Below, piece by piece: positions 7,428-15,111 of a stretch of 20,602 nt of DNA. The stretch is from assembly GCA_039767595.1 (NCBI GenBank), contig JBDNBY010000052.1:1-20602 (forward strand). The letters run 5' to 3'. Each line of letters starts with the position of its first letter. Positions within the stretch are counted from its first letter, which is position 1. This stretch comes from JBDNBY01 sp039767595 (GTDB lineage: Bacteria; Pseudomonadota; Alphaproteobacteria; Rhodobacterales; Rhodobacteraceae). The position numbers were made by a program, and so were the translations under genes. The notes below the pieces were generated by a model. The model worked only from the letters and a program-made list of their open reading frames with translations. It was not told the origin of the DNA and searched no databases.

Positions 7428-9104
7428 TTAATCGTCAGACTTGAGGGCCGCGCCCAAGATGTCACCCAGTGACGCACCCGAATCGGATGAGCCATATTGT
7501 GCAACAGCTTCTTTTTCTTCGGCGATTTCACGTGCTTTGATCGAAAGACCAAGCTTGCGAGTCTTTGGATCAATGTTCGTCACGCGTACGTCAATTTTGT
7601 CACCGGCTGAGAAACGCTCGGGGCGCTGCTCGGCACGATCACGCGAGAGGTCTGAACGACGGATGAATGATTTCATACCTTCGTACTCAACTTCGATGCC
7701 GCCATCTTCGATCGCTGTCACTGCAACCGTGATGATCGATCCGCGCGCAACGCCGCCTGTGGCTTCGGCAAACTTGTCGCCGCCAAGAGATTTGATCGAG
7801 AGTGAGATACGCTCTTTCTCAACATCCACTTCAGAGACAACGGCCTGAACCGAGTCGCCTTTGCGGTAGTTTTGGATCGCATCTTCGCCGCGCTCATCCC
7901 ATGAGATGTCGGACAAGTGGACCATACCGTCGATGTCGCCTGGCAGACCAACAAACAAACCAAACTCGGTGATGTTTTTGATTTCGCCTTCGATCACTGT
8001 GCCTGATGGGTGTGTTTCTGCAAACACTTCCCATGGGTTACGCTGTGCTTGTTTGATGCCCAATGAAACGCGACGCTTGTCGCCATCGATCTCAAGAACC
8101 ATGACGTCGACTTCTTGGCTTGTTGAGATGATTTTACCTGGATGTACGTTTTTCTTGGTCCATGACATTTCTGACACGTGGACCAGACCTTCGACACCGG
8201 CTTCGAGTTCAACAAACGCACCGTAGTCTGTGATGTTTGTCACTGTGCCTTTGTGAATTGAGCCAATTGGGAATTTCGCACCAACAAGATCCCATGGATC
8301 TTCTTGCAACTGCTTCATGCCGAGGCTGATGCGATGCGTTTCTTTGTTGATTTTAACAACTTGAACTTTGATCGTTTCGCCAATGGCAAGAACTTCGGAT
8401 GGGTGGTTGATACGGCGCCATGCCATATCTGTCACGTGCAACAGGCCGTCTACACCGCCCAGATCAACAAACGCACCGTATTCTGTGATGTTTTTAACAA
8501 CACCCTCAACGGCCTGACCTTCGGCCAATGTACCAACAACTTCAGCACGCTGCTCTGCGCGCGATTCTTCCAAGATGGCACGACGTGAAACAACGATGTT
8601 GCCACGGCGACGATCCATTTTAAGGATTTGGAACGGCTGCTTGAGGTTCATCAATGCGCCGGCGTCACGCACTGGGCGGACATCCACTTGCGAGCCTGGC
8701 AAAAAGGCAACGGCGCCGCCAAGATCGACAGTAAAGCCACCTTTGACGCGGCCAAAGATTGCGCCTTCGACGCGCTCTTCTGCGGCATATGCTTTTTCCA
8801 GACGATCCCACGCTTCTTCACGGCGGGCCATCTCACGAGAGATTACCGCTTCGCCGCGGGCGTTTTCAACTTGGCGCAAGAAGACTTCGACTTCGTCGCC
8901 AACGTTAACTTCGGGAGCTTCGCCAGGGTTTGCGAATTCTTTGAGGTCTACGCGACCTTCCATTTTATAGCCCACGTCGATGATCGCTTGGCCGGCTTCG
9001 ACCGCGATAACTTTGCCTTTAACGACTGAGCCTTCTTGGGGGGTATCAATTTCGAAGCTTTCATTAAGGAGTGCTTCAAACTCCGCCATTGCATTAGATG
9101 CCAT
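7428..9104 (-). CDS. rpsA: 30S ribosomal protein S1
   Basis: Binds mRNA leaders on the small subunit and helps start translation of structured or weakly Shine-Dalgarno mRNAs. The 558 residues contain six S1 (OB-fold) domains at about 24-91, 109-176, 196-265, 280-352, 367-438 and 452-524. Domains 3-5 have the sharp repeat signature ITEYGAFVDL, ITDYGAFVEL and ITEFGLFVGL; domains 1, 2 and 6 are more divergent, as usual. The tail 525-558 is acidic and ends SLGDILGAALKSDD. AGGAA lies about 10 bases before the ATG at 9104; Met6 is another possible start. In many proteobacteria cmk lies just upstream; here there is none, only a 620-base gap and a divergent accessory gene. Confidence 0.97.
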   Translation of the reverse strand: MASNAMAEFEALLNESFEIDTPQEGSVVKGKVIAVEAGQAIIDVGYKMEGRVDLKEFANPGEAPEVNVGDEVEVFLRQVENARGEAVISREMARREEAWDRLEKAYAAEERVEGAIFGRVKGGFTVDLGGAVAFLPGSQVDVRPVRDAGALMNLKQPFQILKMDRRRGNIVVSRRAILEESRAEQRAEVVGTLAEGQAVEGVVKNITEYGAFVDLGGVDGLLHVTDMAWRRINHPSEVLAIGETIKVQVVKINKETHRISLGMKQLQEDPWDLVGAKFPIGSIHKGTVTNITDYGAFVELEAGVEGLVHVSEMSWTKKNVHPGKIISTSQEVDVMVLEIDGDKRRVSLGIKQAQRNPWEVFAETHPSGTVIEGEIKNITEFGLFVGLPGDIDGMVHLSDISWDERGEDAIQNYRKGDSVQAVVSEVDVEKERISLSIKSLGGDKFAEATGGVARGSIITVAVTAIEDGGIEVEYEGMKSFIRRSDLSRDRAEQRPERFSAGDKIDVRVTNIDPKTRKLGLSIKAREIAEEKEAVAQYGSSDSGASLGDILGAALKSDD

Positions 9105-9183
9105 TCAAATGAGTTCCTTATGTCATGTTACTGGCCAGATGGTTGTATCCACCGGTCTTTGATGATGCGCGCGTTACGTTTGG

Positions 9184-9210
9184 AAAAACAAAAGGCCGGC
9201 AGTACCGACC
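9184..9210 (-). terminator. Terminator-like hairpin in the region upstream of rpsA
   Basis: On the minus strand: GGTCGG, loop TACTG, CCGGCC (6 bp, one T-G pair), then TTTTGTTTTT. It lies 80-106 bases upstream of the rpsA ATG. It could end a transcript from further upstream, could be an attenuator within the rpsA leader, or could be left over from the end of a lost upstream gene such as cmk. Confidence 0.6.
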
Positions 9211-9554
9211 AACAGTGATTCCCATGCCTCGCGTGAGCGTCCTTTACTTGGTATAAGTTTAAAATACAACTCTCATATCATACTCAGGGCTTCGTGAATC
9301 GTCTCCGTTTTGTAGATCGCGGCGCATAGTACACTTGATATTGCATCACCATTGTCATCTAGAGAGGAACAATAAGGCACAATTCCGACATACACACGCC
9401 AGATTCCCGCCATGATTGATATTTTTACAAACTAAAGTGGTATTTACTGTCACCATAGATACACAAAATAGACTTATAGAGACAATGAAATGCGGCGCAA
9501 CTTAGACTAGTGTTATATGAGTAAGGCGAACGTAGGAAAGTGCAACCGCTAAAA

Positions 9555-9587
9555 ATTGGTCAACTCTCCCCCCCATCCCTGACCAAT
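9555..9587. repeat. Perfect 8-bp inverted repeat, likely operator
   Basis: ATTGGTCA (9555-9562) and TGACCAAT (9580-9587) are exact reverse complements separated by a pyrimidine-rich 17-base spacer. The centre-to-centre distance of 25 bases is close to two and a half helical turns. The right arm overlaps the -35 of the promoter at 9579-9607, the arrangement of a repressor site. A hairpin in RNA is unlikely because it would lie upstream of the inferred transcription start. Confidence 0.5.
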
Positions 9588-9607
9588 GATGTGCGTGCCC
9601 CTATACT
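9579..9607 (+). promoter_or_regulatory. Predicted sigma-70 promoter of the glycosyltransferase gene
   Basis: CTGACC (-35, four of six consensus bases), a 17-base spacer and TATACT (-10, five of six). Transcription would begin near 9614, giving a leader of about 110 bases before the ATG at 9725. Confidence 0.5.
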
Positions 9608-9724
9608 TTGCTTGACTTAACGCCCCCCTTCGTTTGGTCAGCCGCATATTTTTTGCGTTCGCTTTACACAACCATTAGGGTGGTTCATCGGTCTGGGCAG
9701 CCGTCGATACGGAGCAGTCATCGC

Positions 9725-10651
9725 ATGTCACTCACGACCGTCATAGTCCCATATTTGGACGCATCCGAGCATGTGTCCGACTGCCTAAAAAGCCTTATCA
9801 ATCAAACAGCGCCTCTTGATATATTGGTCATCCGTAAAAAGGGACTTGATCCCGTTTTATTTGATGCACCGAACATCACTCATATAGAAGCAAATGTAAG
9901 CAAAGAAGCAGACGCCTTTAACTATGCTTTCACGCGTTGCACATCTGAATTTATCGGATTTTGCCGCGCCAGCGATAGATGGGCGCCGCGCCACTTAGAA
10001 GAGCATTTATCCCACTTAACCGAAGAACCGGACGTAGGCCTCTCTTTTTCAGGGGCAGACGTCATTTTGCCCGATGCGCAAAGCGACAAATGGCACCATA
10101 ATCCGCGCCTTACGCATATTTCTGCGGCCTACGCTTTGAAATATAATCCTTTGCTAAGTTGTTCATCCTGTGTGGCGCGTCGAGATGCACTTGAGGACTC
10201 TGTTGTGTTCGACTCAGATGGCGCACGCCTTGTCTTTGATCCGGCATTGTCTCGGACATCTATGATCGACTTTACCGTTCGACTGTTGACGCGCACGGAT
10301 TGGACGGTTGAAGGAATTGCCGGACGATGGGTGTCCATTGACCTGCGTGCAGCAGAGTTTGGCAAAGCCTCGGCCGAGGCGATGATCGAATGGAAAACAT
10401 TCATAAAATCCCGCGCCCCTGCCGCCCCCGCGTTTTTTGCCCGCCATGCAGGGGTGGCGCGCAAAATATATGCCGGAGGAATGGGCGCCTATTTAGAATC
10501 GCTCACGACATCTGAAGCGGCCCCCAAACAAGATATCATCGGCAAGACGTTTTCCGACGCGATCAAAGCAGATTTCAGGCAAAGCGCACCTGAATCTGAT
10601 GACACCGCCCCCGCCGTTGGGCACGCTATCGGCGATCTGACGAAATCGTAA
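9725..10651 (+). CDS. Divergent family-2 glycosyltransferase-like protein
   Basis: Probable sugar transferase of 308 residues with a GT-A fold: opening strand TTVIVPYLDASEHVSDCLKS (4-23), NQT (26-28), then GFCRASDRWAPRHLEEHL (78-95). The last corresponds to the usual 'F-x-D-x-D-D-x-W-x-x-x-x-L' block, so Ser83-Asp84-Arg85-Trp86 stands in for the metal-binding DXD. That site is degenerate: ASD instead of DXD, so activity is uncertain. The segment GLSFSGADVI (109-118) and a Cys-rich SCSSCVARRDAL match the acceptor region of GT2 enzymes. No signal peptide or membrane helix is seen. The frame is open back to 9608, but ATG 9725 has GGAG 10 bases upstream. It converges with, and overlaps by 26 bases, the beta-helix gene, suggesting a linked role in surface polysaccharide; the acceptor is unknown. 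Confidence 0.7.
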   Translation: MSLTTVIVPYLDASEHVSDCLKSLINQTAPLDILVIRKKGLDPVLFDAPNITHIEANVSKEADAFNYAFTRCTSEFIGFCRASDRWAPRHLEEHLSHLTEEPDVGLSFSGADVILPDAQSDKWHHNPRLTHISAAYALKYNPLLSCSSCVARRDALEDSVVFDSDGARLVFDPALSRTSMIDFTVRLLTRTDWTVEGIAGRWVSIDLRAAEFGKASAEAMIEWKTFIKSRAPAAPAFFARHAGVARKIYAGGMGAYLESLTTSEAAPKQDIIGKTFSDAIKADFRQSAPESDDTAPAVGHAIGDLTKS

Positions 10652-12893
10652 CCGTCATCGATCCTTTGGTCGTCACTGGGAACGTCAGATCCACATCTTT
10701 GGCCCCTGTCCCCCGCTCGTCATACACATGGGGCATATGATACACATTTCGGCTCGAGCTATCTTGCATTGCGCCGCGGGGTGCAAAATTCAAAACGCGC
10801 AGCGCTCGACCCCCAAAGGGCAATCGATTCGATGTGCTGACCCGCCATGTTGAGCTTGGGCTATTTTGCGCATGTTCAATCACAAGAGGGTTTTGAGTCT
10901 CGGTACTCACGGCGTTAAATGTATTGCGCATAAAGTGAACGTTGACGGTCGAGGCATGATTCAAATCGGCAAAGCTGGTATCCACGCGTTCAATACGATC
11001 GATCCGCTGCCCAACCGCACGGAACATATTATCGGCTACGGTCAAATCCGATAGAATGTGGTTTTTGCCATAGGGCTTGATCGTCAAAAAGGTGAACCAA
11101 TCGAACACGTCACTGACCAAACACACATTGCCCGTCATGGATAAGGCCGAAAACCCATAGGTTCCCGAATAATCGCCGCCCGCCTCATGCTCATTTGTCC
11201 ATTCCACATAGCAATTGTCGATATAATTATTGCTAATGGTGGACATCGTATTGGCGTGCGCCAAAACAATTCCAGCCGTGCGCGATCCAACGGCAATCGC
11301 ATCGCCTTGGAAAAAGTGATTGCCGGTGACCAAGTTGTTTTGACCACTTAAAACAAGGAAATGCCGAAAATGCTGCGCCCAGAAGTTTTTGATCTTCACA
11401 TCGTTTTTATTCGCATTCAAAACAATGCTCTCGCGCAGGGAGGCTTTGGTCCCAGACTCGTCTGAAACAAACATACAATCGGTCAGCGTCATGCCCTGGC
11501 AGCCATTGGCAAAGGACGTGATCACGCGCTCTTTGGGGGCATTAAACCGGCAGCCATGGAATTGGAACAGCCGCCCCCCTTTGGGCAGTAGGACGCCGTT
11601 TGCTTTACCATCAAGATCAAATTGCACGTCTTTGAGTTCAAAGAAATTCAGCCGCTGAAATCCGCTAAAGTCCATAACATATTGAAAGCGCGTGAACGTA
11701 AAACTCTGCGTGCCATCAACCCCATAGAGCCCCGAGCTCAGCCGCACCGTGCGCGCCGCGATATCAACCTCTTTGACATAGACCTCGCGCCCAACACCTG
11801 TGCCCGTCACGAGCGAGCCGACCTGAATACTGGCAACAGACGCGACATTGCGCAGCATATCGCCATCACTGGGCGAATAGCTGGCTGTGCTGGTCTGCGC
11901 TTGCGCCAGCCATGCCTCGCGGCCCTGAATTGAGATTTGTCCATTTTGCACAACACGGCGTTTGTCAAAATTTGTTGTACCATCCACGGCCCCCGCGACA
12001 TCAATTGGACGATTGATCGTCACGCGGCGGCCTTTCATATCCAAAACGGCATGGCTTGATGTGGCAAACAGAGCCTGCAATGCCTTTTCAAACCCTGCCT
12101 CTTCGTCCTTGAAGGCCGAAATATAACTGGGCAGGTCAAAGCTTTCGGTCAGCGCCAGATAGCTATTGCTCAGCATATCAAGCTTGCCCTCAAAAATGAT
12201 CGGCGCGTCAATCGAAAGGCTACGGCCGATTTTAAACGTGCCTTTTGGGACATAAAGCGTCCGGCCGGACGCCGCGCGCGACGCCGCGACAAAGGCGTTG
12301 TAGTTATCCGTCACCCCATCGCCCACGGCCCCATAATCGCGCACATCCAATCGGGCCAATTTTTGATCCACAAGATCATTGGCCACATTGGTGATTTCGA
12401 TATCATCCACGCGCAGCACTGTGCCCGTCGCGCCAATGATATCCAATCCAATATGCGCCGTTTCAACGGCCGTTGACCACACAATCCCCACATCCGCACG
12501 GGCCGACGGGCCAATGATTGTCGAGATTTCGTAAACGGTTCCATATTCAGGGATAAACACTTGCGGGGCGGATTGCGGCTCGCCCACGGCCTGAGATCCA
12601 AAGCGATTGCGCGGAAAACCAGCAATGCGCACAGAAGGTTTTGGCCCTGAAATCAGTTTGACCCGCGCCACAACTTTGAGATAGGTCTCGGGGCCAAAGG
12701 CCGTTTGCGTCATATAGCGGAGCTGCTGACGGCTTGATTCTGTGTAGATTTCCAGACAGCCGCCGAAATCCTGATCCGCTGGTACATAACCGCTATAGGT
12801 TTGGGCGGTATAATCTGGGGTATTGGCAGTGCCATTCCCAGATGACCAATTGTCTAACCCCTCAGAAAAGGGCAAAGGCATGATGGATGTCAT
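10626..12893 (-). CDS. Large right-handed beta-helix protein, pectate-lyase-3/GH28-like; possible phage or GTA spike
   Basis: A 755-residue protein in three parts. Residues 7-170 look like a carbohydrate-binding beta-sandwich (GLDNWSSG ... LRVDDIEI). Residues 184-225 hold the tailspike/pectate-lyase entry motif VRDYGAVGDGVTDNYNAF with LYVPKGTF. Residues 225-640 are a parallel beta-helix with repeating turns such as NNLVTGNHFFQGD and STISNNYIDN. The last 110 residues may be a trimerisation or receptor-binding cap. There is no Sec or Tat signal and no membrane helix, unlike secreted lyases but like virion spikes. The head-spike fibre GhsA (Rcc01079) of the Rhodobacter capsulatus gene transfer agent is a protein of this general kind encoded apart from the main GTA cluster, so a GhsA role is a reasonable hypothesis. 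A polysaccharide depolymerase or cell-surface protein is the alternative. Start at 12893 is supported by GGAG six bases upstream. Confidence 0.8.
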   Translation of the reverse strand: MTSIMPLPFSEGLDNWSSGNGTANTPDYTAQTYSGYVPADQDFGGCLEIYTESSRQQLRYMTQTAFGPETYLKVVARVKLISGPKPSVRIAGFPRNRFGSQAVGEPQSAPQVFIPEYGTVYEISTIIGPSARADVGIVWSTAVETAHIGLDIIGATGTVLRVDDIEITNVANDLVDQKLARLDVRDYGAVGDGVTDNYNAFVAASRAASGRTLYVPKGTFKIGRSLSIDAPIIFEGKLDMLSNSYLALTESFDLPSYISAFKDEEAGFEKALQALFATSSHAVLDMKGRRVTINRPIDVAGAVDGTTNFDKRRVVQNGQISIQGREAWLAQAQTSTASYSPSDGDMLRNVASVASIQVGSLVTGTGVGREVYVKEVDIAARTVRLSSGLYGVDGTQSFTFTRFQYVMDFSGFQRLNFFELKDVQFDLDGKANGVLLPKGGRLFQFHGCRFNAPKERVITSFANGCQGMTLTDCMFVSDESGTKASLRESIVLNANKNDVKIKNFWAQHFRHFLVLSGQNNLVTGNHFFQGDAIAVGSRTAGIVLAHANTMSTISNNYIDNCYVEWTNEHEAGGDYSGTYGFSALSMTGNVCLVSDVFDWFTFLTIKPYGKNHILSDLTVADNMFRAVGQRIDRIERVDTSFADLNHASTVNVHFMRNTFNAVSTETQNPLVIEHAQNSPSSTWRVSTSNRLPFGGRALRVLNFAPRGAMQDSSSRNVYHMPHVYDERGTGAKDVDLTFPVTTKGSMTVTISSDRR

Positions 12894-12899
12894 GTGATA

Positions 12900-12943
12900 C
12901 TCCGAACAAGATGTGCATTTGCATCTGTTCTACCTGTTCGGAG
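12900..12943 (-). promoter_or_regulatory. Inverted repeat that would mask the ribosome-binding site of the beta-helix gene
   Basis: On the minus strand, CTCCGAACA (12943-12935) pairs perfectly with TGTTCGGAG (12908-12900) across 26 bases. An inner AGATG/CATCT stem abuts the right arm. The right arm contains the Shine-Dalgarno GGAG, followed by TATCAC and the ATG at 12893. If transcribed, the folded leader would hide the ribosome-binding site. Alternatively it is a DNA operator between lysK and this gene. Confidence 0.55.
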
Positions 12944-12988
12944 TTAAACTTTTGTCAGTGCACCGTGCGGTGCCGTTGCGTTGGCGCG

Positions 12989-14569
12989 CTAAGCGAATTG
13001 CCCATCCAGAGCCGCATCAATCAAATCAATGGTTTGCGCCACACCATAGAGCGCAATGAACCCGCCAAAGCGCGGCCCCTGTGTTGCGCCCAACAGCACC
13101 TCATAGATGGCGCTGAACCACGCGCGCATCGGGTCAAACCGCTCGCGACCACAGGCGAACACGATCGATTGCAGCTCTTCGGCATCATGACCCTCGCCCG
13201 TCAGCGCGGCCAATTGTGCGCGCAGATCCAACAATGCCTCGCGCTCGATCTCAGTCGCGAGGCGATAGGTTTTCGTTGGCTTCACAAAGTCATTGTAATA
13301 GCGCACCGCAAAGCCCGCCGCTTGGTTCAAACCTGGATGGGTCTCGGCCGTCGCCTCTGGGGCGTATTTGCGGATAAAGCCCCATAATGTTTCGCTATCC
13401 TCTGCCCCTGCCGCCGAGGCAAGGTTGAGCAGCATCGAGAAGGGCACCACCATATCGGACACGGGCACCTCGCCGTTATGAATATGCCAAACGGGATTAT
13501 TGAGCTGCGCCTTTTCATCTTGGGTCGCAAAGGCCCGCAATTGTTGGTGATATTCATCCATCGCCTTGGGGATCACATCGAAATGCATCCGCTTGGCCGT
13601 TTTGGGTTTTTGATACATGAAATACGACAGGCTCTCGGTCGAGGCGTATTTGAGCCATTCATCAATCGAAATCCCGTTGCCCTTGGATTTCGAGATTTTC
13701 TCACCGTTTTCATCAAGGAACAGCTCGTATGTGAAATGCTCGGGCGCGCGATGCCCCAAGATGCGACAGATATTGTCATAGATCGGCGTATTGGTTGAGT
13801 GATCCTTACCGTACATCTCAAAATCAACGCCAAGGGCCGCCCAGCGAGCGCCAAAGTCGGGCTTCCATTGAAATTTTACATTCCCGCCTGTGACCGGCAC
13901 AGTGACATCGGTGCCATCTTCATCGGTAAAGGTGACCGTGCCATTCGCGGCGTTCACCTCTTTCATCGGCACATAAAGCACGCGGCCTGAGGATGGGCTG
14001 ATGGGTAGGAAAATCGAATAGGTCTGCCGCCGCTCTTCGCGCAGTGAGGGCAGCATGACCGCCATCAAATCATCGTATTTTTCGACGGCGCGCAACAGGA
14101 TTTCGTCAAATTGGCCCGAGCGGTAAAACTCAGTCGCCGAATAAAACTCATACTCAAATCCAAACGTATCCAAAAACCGTTTGAGCATCGCATTGTTATG
14201 ATCGCCAAAGCTTTCGTGCGTGCCAAAGGGATCTGGCACATCGGTCAGCGGCTTTTGCAAATGTGTGCCCAACTCTTCGGGATTTGGCACGTTTTCGGGC
14301 ACTTTGCGCATGCCATCCAAATCATCCGAAAAACAAACGAGCCGCGTGGGAATATCCGAGATATGCTCGAATGCGCGGCGGATCATCGTCGTGCGCGCCA
14401 CTTCGCCAAAGGTGCCAATATGCGGCAAACCCGACGGGCCATAGCCCGTTTCAAAAATCACCGCACCCGACGAGGGCGGCGTCTTTTGAAACCGTTTCAA
14501 AATCCGACGTGCTTCTTCAAAAGGCCAAGCTTTGGAAGATAACGCGTGTTCACGCAATGACGTCGACAT
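12989..14569 (-). CDS. lysK: Lysyl-tRNA synthetase, class I
   Basis: Charges tRNA-Lys. The 526 residues are the class I form, typical of archaea and alphaproteobacteria, not the class II LysS of most bacteria: HIGT at 50-53 in the Rossmann fold (GPSGLPHIGTF), FSDDLDGMRKVP (80-91), MYGKDHSTNTPIYD (252-265) and the KISKSKG loop (291-297). The rest is the alpha-helical anticodon-binding cage ending GVAQTIDLIDAALDGQFA. AAGGAG lies 9 bases before the ATG. Its only same-strand neighbour is the beta-helix gene 95 bases downstream; the intervening hairpin (GGCACCGCACGGTGC) has no T-run, so read-through into that gene is possible. Divergent from the TerB-like gene. Confidence 0.96.
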   Translation of the reverse strand: MSTSLREHALSSKAWPFEEARRILKRFQKTPPSSGAVIFETGYGPSGLPHIGTFGEVARTTMIRRAFEHISDIPTRLVCFSDDLDGMRKVPENVPNPEELGTHLQKPLTDVPDPFGTHESFGDHNNAMLKRFLDTFGFEYEFYSATEFYRSGQFDEILLRAVEKYDDLMAVMLPSLREERRQTYSIFLPISPSSGRVLYVPMKEVNAANGTVTFTDEDGTDVTVPVTGGNVKFQWKPDFGARWAALGVDFEMYGKDHSTNTPIYDNICRILGHRAPEHFTYELFLDENGEKISKSKGNGISIDEWLKYASTESLSYFMYQKPKTAKRMHFDVIPKAMDEYHQQLRAFATQDEKAQLNNPVWHIHNGEVPVSDMVVPFSMLLNLASAAGAEDSETLWGFIRKYAPEATAETHPGLNQAAGFAVRYYNDFVKPTKTYRLATEIEREALLDLRAQLAALTGEGHDAEELQSIVFACGRERFDPMRAWFSAIYEVLLGATQGPRFGGFIALYGVAQTIDLIDAALDGQFA

Positions 14570-14688
14570 GAGGGGGTACTCCTTACCAAAGACGAATGTT
14601 CAACAGGTCCATAGCGCAGTTGTGTATTGCTGTCCCTGCCATAGGTCAATAAAGTGAACTGGAATTATATGAAATAAGCAGGTGCGCT

Positions 14689-15111
14689 ATGTCAGATGTC
14701 TTTGGTTTCCCCCTCTCTCCCCAAGACTGCCTTGTCGCGATCATGGTGTCGGCCTCTGCGTCGGATGAGAACATCGGCACAGCCGAGCTGGTCTCGATCC
14801 AAGGGATTGTTAACAACCTCCCCATATTTGCCGATTATGACCAAGACCGGATCAAGTTGATCTCGCAAATCGTGCTAGATCTGTTTGAACAAGACGACGG
14901 GCTTGATGCGCTCTTTGGTATCTTGCGCGAAATCCTGCCCGAGCGTCTTTATGAAACCGCCTACGCCCTAAGCTGTGATGTCACTGCGGCCGACGGTCAT
15001 TTGCGTGAAAATGAGCTTCGGTTTCTAGAGGAAATTCGCCACGAGCTGTCCATTGATCGCCTGCATGCCGCCGCGATCGAACGGGGCGCGCGGGCCCGCT
15101 GGATCCGCTAA
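14689..15111 (+). CDS. TerB-like (tellurite resistance TerB family) protein
   Basis: A 140-residue cytoplasmic all-helical protein. The second half carries the TerB acidic motif TAADGHLRENELRFLEEIRHEL (about 102-123), with the first half (FPLSPQDCLVAIMVSASASD ... ELVSIQGIVNN) a matching repeat, so it resembles the two-half TerB fold that binds metal ions through acidic residues. Members are common stand-alone proteins in alphaproteobacteria with no demonstrated tellurite role. ATG at 14689 follows a weak AGGTG. The gene is divergent from lysK (119-base gap) and convergent with dacB: the two stop codons overlap in the palindrome CCGCTAAGCGG, so neither has room for a conventional terminator outside the other gene. 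Confidence 0.8.
   Translation: MSDVFGFPLSPQDCLVAIMVSASASDENIGTAELVSIQGIVNNLPIFADYDQDRIKLISQIVLDLFEQDDGLDALFGILREILPERLYETAYALSCDVTAADGHLRENELRFLEEIRHELSIDRLHAAAIERGARARWIR

Larger units (their letters stand above)
9105..9724. other. 620-base AT-rich intergenic region
   Basis: No convincing protein gene or tRNA. Near rpsA there is a terminator-like hairpin; a weak minus-strand promoter could be TTGTAT, 17 bases, TAAAGG near 9236-9264. At the other end is the promoter and inverted repeat of the glycosyltransferase gene. Between them, a 46-codon minus-strand frame (9273-9413) starts with ATG but has no ribosome-binding site and no recognisable product. Confidence 0.6.

Noticed and set aside
9273..9413. 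A 46-codon minus-strand frame beginning MAGIWRVYVGIVPYCSS upstream of rpsA.
   Set aside because: No ribosome-binding site, an in-frame stop shortly upstream, no recognisable family, and such a length arises by chance in 620 bases. It could be a gene remnant, but I cannot support that.
12900..12943. Possible LexA/SOS box upstream of the beta-helix gene (two GTTC half-sites).
   Set aside because: The alphaproteobacterial LexA box is GTTC-N7-GTTC; here the two GTTC are separated by only five bases (12927-12939).
12963..12976. Hairpin GCACCGTGCGGTGC between lysK and the beta-helix gene.
   Set aside because: Short stem with a tiny loop and no T-run on the minus strand, so not called as the lysK terminator.
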